Virus record (IMG/VR): IMGVR_UViG_3300031774_000014
Span: 1 to 58,317 of that record
DNA from: a virus
DNA: 58,317 nt
Direction: 5' to 3' (one strand)
Shown: piece after piece, positions 33,682 to 41,507 of the stretch
Layout of the letters: each line of letters opens with the position of its first letter
Position numbering within the stretch: the first letter of the stretch is position 1
Position numbers and translations under genes: made by a program
The notes under the pieces: generated by a model
What the model saw: the letters and a program-made list of their open reading frames with translations, nothing else
Told to the model about the DNA's origin: nothing
The model's database searches: none

Positions 33682-34878
33682 ATGAAAATCAATATTATAT
33701 GGGGCAAGTATGTGGTCTACGATTATGGCCGCGAAGATATATCCACCGCAATAGGAGAAAAATCCATAGACATCAAAGATTCAACAGGAACAGTCGTCTC
33801 GAAACTTAAGATCGATACAACAAATAACCAGATTTTAAAGCTACCCACATTGTCACGAGATGTTTCTTATGATATCGAAATAGACGACGGTATCCTTGAT
33901 GTTCAAAGCGATCTACCTTCGGAAGATGAAGAGCCAGAGCAAGACGGTATAAAAATTAGCGAATTGCCAGCCACATCTGCCCTACAGCAAAGCGATTTGT
34001 TTGCAATATCCAGGGACGATGCGGAAGATGGCAGCTATAATCGAACACTGCATGTTACCTTGACTGATTTAATCGCCTCAATCAACCCATTGGCTACATA
34101 CATTCTGACCGTTAATGGCGTCACTGGGGGCGCAGTAACTCCTTTGGCTCCAGAAAACTACCAAGAAGGTGCGACTGTTACCGCCGGTATAACAATGGAA
34201 CCAGAGTATAATTTTCTATCTTGGACCTCTGATTGGCCCACTCTAGATGGATCAACTGATGCAAGTTTAAACTTTCAAATGCCCGCGCAAGATGTCACTT
34301 TAACACCAAATGTCGAGGTCGCTGACAATAGCACATGGGATCATACTATAAATGAGGCCGGGGCCTTAGGCTTGGGATGGCCTGGATATGATCCGCCTGC
34401 TTTAAGATATTCTAACGAAACTACAAAAACCAGCGATTCTAACGATTTCAAATTCTTCTATCATAATAATAGCACATTTACTTATACATCTATTCTTGTA
34501 TTAGATAACGAGTTTGATTGGGTAAAAACAGAAATTCAGTCTAATCCATCAAATTTACTAGTTGAATATATCGATAATACCGGAACCGTGCTGCAGGATT
34601 CTTCCTTGCAAGATTTATCTTATACCGGGCTAGGGATTGAGACTAAATGGTTTGGTGCGAGCTCTAACAATATACAAACAGGCGGGATTCGAGTATTGGG
34701 CATATCTGACGACACAGGGGGAGGATTTCCTGGTCAAGTGTATCTCGGCATGCAATATGATCTACCATATCCGCATGTACAAGCTAGGATCACAAAAATA
34801 GATACCAACGATACCTTGACCTCACCAAAACTTATAGTATATGATCGTAATGATCCTACATTTGGAGTAGGAGTTTAA
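33682..34878 (+). CDS. Fibre-type protein with InlB-B-like repeat
   Basis: A 398-residue protein. Residues about 90-135 have IKISELPATSALQQSDLFAI, a motif common near the start of phage fibres. Residues about 140-210 (ILTVNGVTGGAVTPLAPENY through FQMPAQDVTLTPNV) match a divergent InlB B-repeat/Flg_new fold, an adhesion-type beta-grasp unit. The rest is beta-rich. I infer a receptor-binding or head-fibre protein. Its TAA lies in the loop of the terminator hairpin that ends the block. Confidence 0.6.
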   Translation: MKINIIWGKYVVYDYGREDISTAIGEKSIDIKDSTGTVVSKLKIDTTNNQILKLPTLSRDVSYDIEIDDGILDVQSDLPSEDEEPEQDGIKISELPATSALQQSDLFAISRDDAEDGSYNRTLHVTLTDLIASINPLATYILTVNGVTGGAVTPLAPENYQEGATVTAGITMEPEYNFLSWTSDWPTLDGSTDASLNFQMPAQDVTLTPNVEVADNSTWDHTINEAGALGLGWPGYDPPALRYSNETTKTSDSNDFKFFYHNNSTFTYTSILVLDNEFDWVKTEIQSNPSNLLVEYIDNTGTVLQDSSLQDLSYTGLGIETKWFGASSNNIQTGGIRVLGISDDTGGGFPGQVYLGMQYDLPYPHVQARITKIDTNDTLTSPKLIVYDRNDPTFGVGV

Positions 34879-34886
34879 TCTCTTAC
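34867..34886 (+). terminator. Intrinsic terminator of plus-strand fibre block
   Basis: GTAGGAG (34867-34873) and CTCTTAC (34880-34886) pair with one G-U, followed by TTTTT. The loop contains the stop codon of the fibre gene. Confidence 0.75.
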
Positions 34887-35122
34887 TTTTTATTTAAAAA
34901 AGAGCGGTACCAATATTCTCCACCTTGCCTCAAGCTGTCATTGCTTTCCCTAATATATTCAAGCAAAGAATCAATCAATAATAATTTTTCTCCTATAAAG
35001 TAATTATTTGTTTCGTCCCTGACTTCCTTTATAATATCTTTTGCGAAGTCTATATACGGACATGTATTTGTTGGTATTTGTGGGGCATCTGCCTTGTAAT
35101 CTTCTATTGTTTTGCGTTTCAT
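34883..35122 (-). CDS. Small protein, unknown function
   Basis: A 79-residue helical protein (YIDFAKDIIKEVRDETNNYF). It has its own GTGTA motif and follows a terminator, so it is probably an independent transcription unit. No family is recognised. Confidence 0.55.
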   Translation of the reverse strand: MKRKTIEDYKADAPQIPTNTCPYIDFAKDIIKEVRDETNNYFIGEKLLLIDSLLEYIRESNDSLRQGGEYWYRSFLNKK

Positions 35123-35133
35123 ATAATTTATTA

Positions 35134-35138
35134 TACAC
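35134..35138 (-). promoter_or_regulatory. Late-type GTGTA motif
   Basis: CGTGTATAATAAATTAT, containing TATAAT, precedes the ATG at 35122 and sits 10 bp after the upstream terminator hairpin. Confidence 0.5.
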
Positions 35139-35147
35139 GCAAAAAAA

Positions 35148-35165
35148 AGCCCTCTGTAGAGGGCT
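35148..35165 (-). terminator. Intrinsic terminator
   Basis: AGCCCTC and GAGGGCT form a 7-bp stem with a 4-base loop followed on the minus strand by eight T residues. It ends the operon that starts with the RCC1 gene. Confidence 0.9.
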
Positions 35166-35179
35166 AATAATTTATAATA

Positions 35180-35410
35180 CTATACAACCTTGTTGCCAGG
35201 AGGTAAGTCGGCGATTTTGTAAACTTCTGCGGGGTCTTGTTCGGTGACCGTTTTAGTGCAAACATAAAGGGCGGGGCTAGCTCCTGTCACAAGAAGCATT
35301 TCTCCGGCTATGGCGTCACTTAAACTGTTTTGTATGTCGGAGCCTGTCCGGATTTTAACACGAAACTCTTTGTTATCTAAGTATTGCCCACTGTATCCTA
35401 TGTTTTGCAT
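35180..35410 (-). CDS. Small beta-rich virion-type protein
   Basis: A 76-residue protein. GEMLLVTGASPALYVCTKTV recalls short phage fibre or head-fibre segments. It is the last gene before a strong terminator. The function is not established. Confidence 0.5.
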   Translation of the reverse strand: MQNIGYSGQYLDNKEFRVKIRTGSDIQNSLSDAIAGEMLLVTGASPALYVCTKTVTEQDPAEVYKIADLPPGNKVV

Positions 35411-35414
35411 CTAA

Positions 35415-36248
35415 TTATTTACTTTTTTTCTTTTTCCAACCGCTGTCAGAAACAGGTACACATTTGCCGTCTTTTTCTACATATCCCTCGTTGCATTTGG
35501 GAGGGTAACCAGCTTTTTCGTCAGCCTTAGATTCTTTTTTTTCTTTGCTTGATTTTTGAGCTTTTTTTAATGCTTTAGGGTCTGGATAGTCCTTGTCGCC
35601 TGGTTTGGCAGGCTTGTAATTCTTGCCTTCACGTTTTTTCTTGTCGCGAATATTTTCCCAAAGACCTTTTTTTGCGTCAGACTCTTTCTCTGTTTTCTTA
35701 TCACCGCCCTTTTTCTTATCGTCGCTTTCTTTCTTGTTTCCACCTTCTTTCTTATCTTTTGAGTCTTTGCTTGTTTTACCTTGCTTATCTTCGATCTTTT
35801 TCTGGATTGCAGGTGGAAGCTTTTTTTGTTTGTCAGTCAAAGCCTCTGATTCGTCTAACTCGTTCAATAATTCATCTTCGGCAGAGCTACCTTTGGTAAC
35901 TTTAGTGACACTCTTCTTGCTCCACATCTTGCAACTCCAATACTTTGCTTTTGTCTTGGGTCCAGGATTATCACAGCCATGACGAGCACGAAAGCTTTTG
36001 CGGCGAGCAGGGTCGTCACGCTTGATTTCCATGTTGGGGTCGCCAAAGTTTACTTTTACGACATTGCCTTTTTCGTTTTTGACATATACTGAGAATTTCT
36101 TAGGCCCTCCCGAAGTTCTAAATGGCTTGTTTAATTTTTTACCCTTTTTTTCTTCGGCCGCCCAGGATTCCTGGGAGATTTCTTCCGCGTTACCCTCTTC
36201 AGCTTCTAGTTGAGCCCGTATTTCTTGTGTGAAGTCTAGTTCTTTCAT
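35415..36248 (-). CDS. Lys-rich protein with conserved RRKSFRARH motif
   Basis: A 277-residue protein. Residues about 40-110 contain YVKNEKGNVVKVNFGDPNME, RRKSFRARHGCDNPG and YWSCKMWSKKS, a compact motif I associate with conserved proteins of aquatic viruses, with three cysteine positions. About 130-250 is low-complexity Lys/Asp/Glu/Ser. The end (PPKCNEGYVEKDGKCVPV) is a small two-cysteine EGF-like tail. It could be a head-associated, DNA-contacting protein; this is inferred from its charge. Confidence 0.5.
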   Translation of the reverse strand: MKELDFTQEIRAQLEAEEGNAEEISQESWAAEEKKGKKLNKPFRTSGGPKKFSVYVKNEKGNVVKVNFGDPNMEIKRDDPARRKSFRARHGCDNPGPKTKAKYWSCKMWSKKSVTKVTKGSSAEDELLNELDESEALTDKQKKLPPAIQKKIEDKQGKTSKDSKDKKEGGNKKESDDKKKGGDKKTEKESDAKKGLWENIRDKKKREGKNYKPAKPGDKDYPDPKALKKAQKSSKEKKESKADEKAGYPPKCNEGYVEKDGKCVPVSDSGWKKKKSK

Positions 36249-36300
36249 TATATTATAATGTATATTAAATTATAAATTTTCTATTTTAAATTATTAATTT

Positions 36301-36804
36301 TTAATTAAATTCACCCATTAGGCAAGGGTCACGAGCCACAATAGCGGAATATCGGGGAGTGTCTCTAACCGGGTTCACCCAGTGCATCGCACCTTTTTCA
36401 ATGTGTAGCACCCGACCAGGAATGTCATTGTAGAAATTGAATCTTTTGTTGTGTTTGTCCTCTATCACAATACCATCATGTTCCGATGATGTGAACACCA
36501 TCAAAGCATGCCATGGCCAAGGATCATGGTGTGGTGGTATGTAATCTCCTTGATCGTACCTGTTCACACCAACATATGACCAATCATCAGGTATGTCGAT
36601 TTCTTTAGCGAATTGAGACAACACCCAATCAACTAGTTGAGGAGTCATGTTATTCAAAGGTTGTTTATCTTCTGGGAGAACCTTTATTGCGGATGACTCG
36701 CGATAAGCTAAATTGTAACGTGGATACTTGACGTGATCCATTGAAGACTCAAGTGCTGGGCGATGCCATTGCACATTTTGTTCTATTCTATCAATGAAAC
36801 TCAT
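36301..36804 (-). CDS. 2OG-Fe(II) oxygenase-like protein
   Basis: A 167-residue protein with the cupin iron motif H92-x-D94 (PPHHDPWPWHA), the distal H141 (GAMHWVNPVRD) and R151 for 2-oxoglutarate. This is a small prolyl-hydroxylase/AlkB-type dioxygenase. It overlaps the RCC1 gene by 4 bp, so the two are coupled. The substrate is unknown; a virion protein (for example the propeller) or nucleic acid are both possible. Confidence 0.75.
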   Translation of the reverse strand: MSFIDRIEQNVQWHRPALESSMDHVKYPRYNLAYRESSAIKVLPEDKQPLNNMTPQLVDWVLSQFAKEIDIPDDWSYVGVNRYDQGDYIPPHHDPWPWHALMVFTSSEHDGIVIEDKHNKRFNFYNDIPGRVLHIEKGAMHWVNPVRDTPRYSAIVARDPCLMGEFN

Positions 36805-38297
36805 AATCTACCTGCGATCCTGGTCCAAGAGTATTTATTATTAGCATTATCATCAAAAAGACTGTAATTTCCTTGACCGATTCCGAACAAATGACCTTTT
36901 GCATCTACATACACTGCAAAACCAACACCATCACCATATGCACCAGTGTAACATCTGAACTGAACCGGTGTGGTTGGTGTGTTGGACCGTGTAAATATTA
37001 ATTGAGCGCTGGTTATACCATTTCCTATCTGTCCGTATCCATTGTTACCAGCAGCATACAGTTGTTTATCATCGCTGAGAGCGTAAGCTGTTGTTTCGGA
37101 GCCATAATTGCACAAGAACATTTTGGTGATATTTTTGTCGCTCAAATCTGGTACCAACTCCCATGTGTTTCTGCTGGTAGTATCACCAAGACCAAGTTGT
37201 CCGTATGAATTGCGACCACAACTGTATATGTTACCATCTGTCTTCAACACATACGCACTGGCAGAACTTCCACCGGCAACCCAAAAATCAACCACGTCGT
37301 TGGTTACTGTGATTTGAGGAGTTCCGGAATGTGTGGTGTTTCCAACTCCCAGTTGACCATAAGCGTTGTAACCCCATGCGTACAACCGACCAGTGGATGT
37401 TCTTACATACACAGTTGTGGCGTGACCGTTAGTAACTATTTTCATGTCCACAACTTGTTGGTCTATCATACCTCCTTGAATAACTTTGTGCCAATTTTGA
37501 TGTTCAGCTTCTGTACCGGTACTAGTTGTACCATCACCTCGTTGACCATAACTATTACAACCGGTGGTTTCAACAGTACCGTCGTGTTTCAACACGAATC
37601 CACACTGACCGTAATATGTGTTTGTATGACCAATACTCGTGGTGGTCCACTGACGACCACCGATGTATGCTTGCTTTACATTGGTATTGATCAACGCTGG
37701 TGCTGGCCCCAACGTATTCATTTGATTATTATTTATACCCAAACCAAACAGATAACCATGTGGATTGTGACCTGAGCCATACAAATCACCATTTTCCATC
37801 AAATAGTAAAATGTTTTATGATTGTGGGATCCAGTGGAAACGTGGATACATTTCAGATCTTCTGGTAAATCCACTTGACCAATCCAATTATTAGTCATGT
37901 GGGTTCCATCCTTGTAACCCAATTGTCTATTGTCATTTAAACCAGTGGCGTAACATTTACCTGTTTTGGAAATTATAAACATATTGTCATGACCTTCGAA
38001 CACCTTGTCCGCTAGTTCACCGTCTGGTAAAGGTAAATTAAGGAAGGCACCATGATTGCTGCTATTACCAGCGCAATGATAGCTTGTGCCACCAAAAACA
38101 CGAGCCTGATGCGCTTGATCGATCAACGCCATTTTATGAGTATGATCGTGCATTATACCGTCACCATGTCCAAATTCTGAGAATTTTTCAACAAGCGTGG
38201 AGTCTAGTTGTCCACCACCGGTGTCGTCAAGAGTTAATTGATAAACAGGATCTGATGCCGTACCTATGTTCTTGTAACTTTTTCCAAATTTTTTCAT
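36801..38297 (-). CDS. RCC1-repeat beta-propeller protein
   Basis: A 498-residue protein with RCC1 repeats shown by NSYGQRGDGTT, NAYGQLGVGNT, NSYGQLGLGDT and NGYGQIGNG, each with an upstream K-x-DG...G-x-N element. Seven blades would fit the length. Such propellers in phages are probably host-binding or tail-tip proteins. It is first in the minus-strand operon, with the oxygenase coupled behind it. Confidence 0.75.
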   Translation of the reverse strand: MKKFGKSYKNIGTASDPVYQLTLDDTGGGQLDSTLVEKFSEFGHGDGIMHDHTHKMALIDQAHQARVFGGTSYHCAGNSSNHGAFLNLPLPDGELADKVFEGHDNMFIISKTGKCYATGLNDNRQLGYKDGTHMTNNWIGQVDLPEDLKCIHVSTGSHNHKTFYYLMENGDLYGSGHNPHGYLFGLGINNNQMNTLGPAPALINTNVKQAYIGGRQWTTTSIGHTNTYYGQCGFVLKHDGTVETTGCNSYGQRGDGTTSTGTEAEHQNWHKVIQGGMIDQQVVDMKIVTNGHATTVYVRTSTGRLYAWGYNAYGQLGVGNTTHSGTPQITVTNDVVDFWVAGGSSASAYVLKTDGNIYSCGRNSYGQLGLGDTTSRNTWELVPDLSDKNITKMFLCNYGSETTAYALSDDKQLYAAGNNGYGQIGNGITSAQLIFTRSNTPTTPVQFRCYTGAYGDGVGFAVYVDAKGHLFGIGQGNYSLFDDNANNKYSWTRIAGRL

Positions 38298-38312
38298 ATC
38301 TTAATATAAGAT

Positions 38313-38317
38313 TACAC
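38313..38317 (-). promoter_or_regulatory. Late-type GTGTA motif before RCC1 gene
   Basis: TGTGTAATCTTATATTAAG lies 15 bp before the ATG at 38297. Confidence 0.4.
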
Positions 38318-38686
38318 AAGAATCTTATTTTCGGCGGCATATTCTGTCGCCAATCTCAACACGACCCCCACACTCATGCCAGACATTATTTCTTTTTTTG
38401 TTTTTTTATTCAACTATACAGTATTTATTATAAAATATTATAAAATTTGTATTGTTTTATTTTTTGCTATACATTTTTATCCCCTTCCAATTTTTTTAAA
38501 AACCCTTTTTTGATTTTTTACCCGCCGATTTTTTTTGATTTAGTAAATTATATAAAGTTATAATATTCAAAATTGAGAATGAAGATACCCACCCCCCCCG
38601 CTATTTAGAAAGTCATACCTTCGTATAAATTCAAAAAAGTACCCCCGGGGTCGGATTAATTTTCTTTAAAATAAATGCCAATTAGT
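38318..38686 (+). other. Divergent regulatory gap with T-tracts and (C)8
   Basis: No gene is seen in this stretch between the leftward late genes and the rightward early genes. It holds a series of T-tracts (38450-38540, including TTTTTGATTTTTT-type runs), a run of eight C at 38592-38599, and a CCCCGGGG palindrome near 38645. The T-tracts are expected to bend DNA. A replication or promoter-switch role is possible. Confidence 0.5.
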
Positions 38687-38715
38687 TTGACGTCACCTCT
38701 TTTTTGCCTTACCTT
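38687..38715 (+). promoter_or_regulatory. Leaderless-type promoter
   Basis: TTGACG, 17 bp, TACCTT, 6 bp, ATG at 38722. Confidence 0.8.
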
Positions 38716-38721
38716 GTATAT

Positions 38722-39045
38722 ATGAACTTAATAATAGATAACTTAAAAATTGATCAAGTCGAGCATATCGAGTCTAACCTTGTAAATGTGTTTTGTGAGC
38801 TTGACTCAGGCAAAGACTGCTACGAAGGTGGTGTTGACGTTGACATAGTAGTAAGAGGAGATGACGACCGCATTCTTGTTGACGCTGTAAAAATTAACTG
38901 CGTAGAAGACGAAAGCGGTAATGAAGTTGAGGCTACTTTTAATGCAAAGGCGTTAGAAAATAAGTTTGAAACCTTACTTGGTAAAGTTCTACATAGTAAA
39001 TTCACTAACCAAAACGAAAGAGAACTTGTTGAGGCATTAAGCTAA
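38722..39045 (+). CDS. Small acidic early protein, unknown function
   Basis: A 107-residue protein from the ATG at 38722, fixed by the promoter exactly 6 bp upstream. It is acidic (GGVDVDIVVRGDDDRILVDA), with alternating beta then helix. It is the first gene of the rightward early block. No family is recognised. Confidence 0.65.
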   Translation: MNLIIDNLKIDQVEHIESNLVNVFCELDSGKDCYEGGVDVDIVVRGDDDRILVDAVKINCVEDESGNEVEATFNAKALENKFETLLGKVLHSKFTNQNERELVEALS

Positions 39046-39062
39046 AATAATTGCCAATAAGT

Positions 39063-39091
39063 TTGACGTAAGTTAAAAAATATACGATAGT
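39063..39091 (+). promoter_or_regulatory. Leaderless-type promoter
   Basis: TTGACG, 17 bp, GATAGT, 6 bp, ATG at 39098. Confidence 0.75.
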
Positions 39092-39097
39092 AGTAAT

Positions 39098-39331
39098 ATG
39101 AACGAATTAGATATAATAAACACAGAAGCACGGATCAAACACATTAAATCCGTAATAGCAAATACACGTAAGAACTCAACGAACGTTGAAGCCGATGAAA
39201 TTGCCATTGAAGAACTTGCCTTGCCCGAACTAGCAAGAGCAGAAAAGAGGCTTGCCGAACTTAAGGCTAGCAGTGCAAAGCTTGACAAGTTCCTCGACAA
39301 GTTGGAAGCGCGCCATACTCACTTAAAATAA
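39098..39331 (+). CDS. Small coiled-coil early protein
   Basis: A 77-residue helical coiled-coil protein (LALPELARAEKRLAELKASS), unknown function. It has its own leaderless-type promoter. Confidence 0.6.
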   Translation: MNELDIINTEARIKHIKSVIANTRKNSTNVEADEIAIEELALPELARAEKRLAELKASSAKLDKFLDKLEARHTHLK

Positions 39332-39333
39332 GT

Positions 39334-39362
39334 TTGACACAATTAACTAAATAGACAATAGT
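39334..39362 (+). promoter_or_regulatory. Leaderless-type promoter
   Basis: TTGACA, 17 bp, AATAGT, 6 bp, ATG at 39369. It starts 3 bp after the preceding stop codon. Confidence 0.8.
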
Positions 39363-39368
39363 AATAAC

Positions 39369-39521
39369 ATGACAGAACAATTAGAAACATTCATGACAGA
39401 AGAACTCGGTATCATCGACCGCTTGGGCAGAGACCCACTTGAGGGACTTGACCTCTTCGAGGACGTAGGCGGTAACATATGGACACTTGACCAAATCATC
39501 CACGAATTCAATAACCAATGA
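39369..39521 (+). CDS. 50-residue acidic early protein
   Basis: A short gene read directly from the sequence: MTEQLETFMTEELGIIDRLG, ending in HEFNNQ. The start is set by the promoter 6 bp upstream, and its stop overlaps the next ATG (ATGA). This placement supports a real gene despite its size. Function unknown. Confidence 0.65.
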   Translation: MTEQLETFMTEELGIIDRLGRDPLEGLDLFEDVGGNIWTLDQIIHEFNNQ

Positions 39522-39736
39522 GCGCCGAAAGAGTACCATACCCCGAACTTGATTGCTCCATTGCAATGAGCAAGGCACGCGGCAACCTAAACTTTCTTGT
39601 GAATAGAACTAAGGAAGAATGGAGCGAAACCTTTACCACAGCGCAAGCCATACAAGATGCCCATGCTGCGCTTGTACTAGCACAAGAAGAATACGAGAAA
39701 GTCTTGACTTTACTCAGAGAATCTACTAAATTATAA
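39518..39736 (+). CDS. Small early protein, unknown function
   Basis: A 72-residue helical protein (AIQDAHAALVLAQEEYEKVL). It is translationally coupled to the preceding 50-residue gene through ATGA. Confidence 0.6.
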   Translation: MSAERVPYPELDCSIAMSKARGNLNFLVNRTKEEWSETFTTAQAIQDAHAALVLAQEEYEKVLTLLRESTKL

Positions 39737-39738
39737 GC

Positions 39739-39939
39739 ATGAAATTAGTTCTCACAACAATAGGTCAAGGCAAGGTCGCCATAGTAGAAAGCGCCGAAAA
39801 GGCGGATGAACGTAAAGGGGAAATGTACATCAGCCATGCAGTAGCAAGGTACAATGTGGAAAAAGGCAACTTTGTAGATGTATCAGCCAAAGGATGGAAT
39901 CCCGAAGGTCGTCTCTATGTGCTAGCCGAAGACATGTAA
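39739..39939 (+). CDS. Small early protein, unknown function
   Basis: A 66-residue protein (GKVAIVESAEKADERKGEMY), beginning 2 bp after the previous stop. Its own stop codon forms the first bases of the dyad element at 39937-40003. Confidence 0.55.
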   Translation: MKLVLTTIGQGKVAIVESAEKADERKGEMYISHAVARYNVEKGNFVDVSAKGWNPEGRLYVLAEDM

Positions 39940-40003
39940 GTCGTTGAGTATCAGGCGCTTATGGCGCCCTGGCCCGCCTAAGTCGTTGACTATCAGTGGG
40001 TTA
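39937..40003 (-). repeat. Two-dyad 67-bp element, copy a (no promoter)
   Basis: Two 25-bp dyads starting at 39937 and 39979 (42 bp apart) flank a GC-rich core (TGGCGCCCTGGCCCGCC). Unlike copies b-g it lies between converging genes and has no promoter at the fixed distance. Confidence 0.85.
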
Positions 40004-40008
40004 CGGGT

Positions 40009-40263
40009 TTAATTACACCATTCGGCGTCTTCTCCTTGTTCGTCCATTAGCCACTCGTCTAGTGCGTAGGTGTCAAGGTCAGGATCGTTATAGCTCACCC
40101 CGTCAGGGGTGACAGGGGTGCCGCAATCTACTAGCGCTTGAGCTAGGTCTTTGTAGTGAACGAACCGACGCGCCTTCTTATAAAGACTCCGGTCGTTGCC
40201 TAGCCATAGCGCTACGTTCCAAGTCTCCCAATTCTTCCATCCGTTGTATGTTGTATCTGTCAT
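40009..40263 (-). CDS. Conserved phage protein with NWETWNVALWL motif
   Basis: An 84-residue protein starting with YNGWKNWETWNVALWLGNDR, a motif recurrent in small conserved phage proteins of unknown function. The acidic C-terminus ends in AEWCN. It lies 2 bp after the upstream gene, in the same unit. Confidence 0.7.
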   Translation of the reverse strand: MTDTTYNGWKNWETWNVALWLGNDRSLYKKARRFVHYKDLAQALVDCGTPVTPDGVSYNDPDLDTYALDEWLMDEQGEDAEWCN

Positions 40264-40265
40264 AA

Positions 40266-40469
40266 TTAACTTTCTTTGAATTCTTTTATAATTTGTTCCA
40301 TTTGTGAAAGTACAGATTTTTTGTTTCCTTTGAATCCGTACTCAGTTTTTGCGATTGAATATGCTGATTGACCTCTTCCCTTCATTCCAAGACACTCTAA
40401 CTTGAGCGCGGATCTTATACTGAGAAATCGAAACATATCAATTTGTTCGGGTGTTTTTAATACTAACAT
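40266..40469 (-). CDS. Conserved small phage protein, unknown function
   Basis: A 67-residue protein with FRFLSIRSALKLECLGMKGR followed by GYGFKGNKKSV-like residues (EYGFKGNKKSVLSQMEQIIK), a pattern I have seen in cyanophage-like small proteins. Function unknown. Start fixed by its promoter. Confidence 0.65.
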   Translation of the reverse strand: MLVLKTPEQIDMFRFLSIRSALKLECLGMKGRGQSAYSIAKTEYGFKGNKKSVLSQMEQIIKEFKES

Positions 40470-40475
40470 AATAAT

Positions 40476-40504
40476 AATCTAGTTGAGTTTTTCGGTTTTG
40501 TCAA
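40476..40504 (-). promoter_or_regulatory. Leaderless-type promoter
   Basis: TTGACA, 17 bp, TAGATT, 6 bp, ATG at 40469. Confidence 0.8.
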
Positions 40505-40505
40505 A

Positions 40506-40691
40506 TTAAATAACAAGGCAATTAGCGATAGCCATTTGGTCAATAGCATCACAAATCTGTTCTTTCTCAAGTTCTGCATTGATGATTGTACCTTGTGACC
40601 AATTACAACCTGCATCTGCATCGATTTTCTCTGAGTCGATAATTTGTTGAAGTTGGTTAATTCTTTCGTTGAGTTCTTTTAATGTTGTCAT
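40506..40691 (-). CDS. Small early protein, element-controlled
   Basis: A 61-residue helical protein (LKELNERINQLQQIIDSEKI), unknown function. It sits behind a TTGCTA promoter and dyad element b. Confidence 0.6.
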   Translation of the reverse strand: MTTLKELNERINQLQQIIDSEKIDADAGCNWSQGTIINAELEKEQICDAIDQMAIANCLVI

Positions 40692-40697
40692 AATAGT

Positions 40698-40726
40698 AAA
40701 CTAACACCCTAACCTAATTATAGCAA
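40698..40726 (-). promoter_or_regulatory. Leaderless-type promoter with degenerate -35 (element b)
   Basis: TTGCTA, 17 bp, TAGTTT, 6 bp, ATG at 40691. An A/T-rich UP-like stretch (AACTTTTTTC) abuts the -35. Confidence 0.8.
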
Positions 40727-40756
40727 GAAAAAAGTTAAATTAAATGCATGTTGCCA

Positions 40757-40823
40757 TAAGCACTTGACTATCAGGCACTTATGGCGCCCCGGCCCGCCTA
40801 AGTCGTTGACCATCAACAACTTA
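40757..40823 (-). repeat. Two-dyad 67-bp element, copy b
   Basis: Dyads begin at 40757 and 40799. The distal one reads TAAGTCGTTGACCATCAACA..TTA. The near edge is 66 bp upstream of the ATG at 40691. Confidence 0.9.
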
Positions 40824-40835
40824 GGGGGGATTATG

Positions 40836-40946
40836 CTACTTTTCCCAAGTGTCGTCTTGCCCAAGCATACATTGAAACATAAGAAAGAAAGCAAAGAATG
40901 TGGGCGTCAAGAAGAAAAAGTAAATAATAAATTCTAAAATACTCAC
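40836..40946 (-). CDS. 36-residue membrane micropeptide
   Basis: A very short gene starting at GTG 40946, overlapping the previous stop (GTGA). The peptide MSILEFIIYFFFLTPTFFAF followed by FLMFQCML has one long hydrophobic span, then a polar tail ending in DTWEK. Coupled position plus a clear membrane segment support it as real. Function unknown. Confidence 0.5.
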   Translation of the reverse strand: MSILEFIIYFFFLTPTFFAFFLMFQCMLGQDDTWEK

Positions 40947-41209
40947 TTGTAAAGTCCTTTCATTTGGTCGCTAATACCAAGATCCAAATCCTCTTCGTCA
41001 ATCGACTCGGCAGTAGGGTTGTAATCAATAAGAGACATCTCGTCTTCGATGTCATGCTTTTGATTGTCAAGTAATCCATGCTCGCCCAAAACCTCTTGAG
41101 ACTTAATCTCTGAAACAAAATCTTCTAGAGACTTGTTGAGACCAAGACCTTTAGGCGATTGGACGGCGTGCTTAATGATGGATAATCTTTGTTCTTGTGT
41201 TAATGTCAT
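40943..41209 (-). CDS. Small acidic protein, unknown function
   Basis: An 88-residue protein (KSLEDFVSEIKSQEVLGEHG). It overlaps genes on both sides by 4 bp, as the middle gene of a coupled three-gene set. No family is recognised. Confidence 0.6.
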   Translation of the reverse strand: MTLTQEQRLSIIKHAVQSPKGLGLNKSLEDFVSEIKSQEVLGEHGLLDNQKHDIEDEMSLIDYNPTAESIDEEDLDLGISDQMKGLYK

Positions 41210-41472
41210 AGTTTTAATTGTTTTAATTGTTTATCATTTATAGACTGTCTCATTAAATAAGTCAATTCATTATCATACTTTTGTTGCTCTTTAGCTGACT
41301 CAAGAGCATAATTTGCTTCAATACCGCATTTAACTAAAAGATTTACTTGTTGAAATGTTTCTAGTCTTAGTTTAGCTTTTGACTTTCTATAATTAGCTTG
41401 AAGTTTGTTTTGTTTTTGTCGGGTTGCTTCTTTTTGGATAAGCGAGATTCTTTCTTGTTTTTTTAATGTCAT
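41206..41472 (-). CDS. Small basic coiled-coil protein
   Basis: An 88-residue, Lys/Gln-rich helical protein (QKEATRQKQNKLQANYRKSK). Function unknown. Start fixed by the leaderless-type promoter. Confidence 0.6.
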   Translation of the reverse strand: MTLKKQERISLIQKEATRQKQNKLQANYRKSKAKLRLETFQQVNLLVKCGIEANYALESAKEQQKYDNELTYLMRQSINDKQLKQLKL

Positions 41473-41478
41473 AATAGT

Positions 41479-41507
41479 AAATTAGTTTAATGGTAATGCT
41501 TTGTCAA
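41479..41507 (-). promoter_or_regulatory. Leaderless-type promoter
   Basis: TTGACA, 17 bp, TAATTT, 6 bp, ATG at 41472. The -35 lies inside the end of the upstream gene. Confidence 0.8.
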
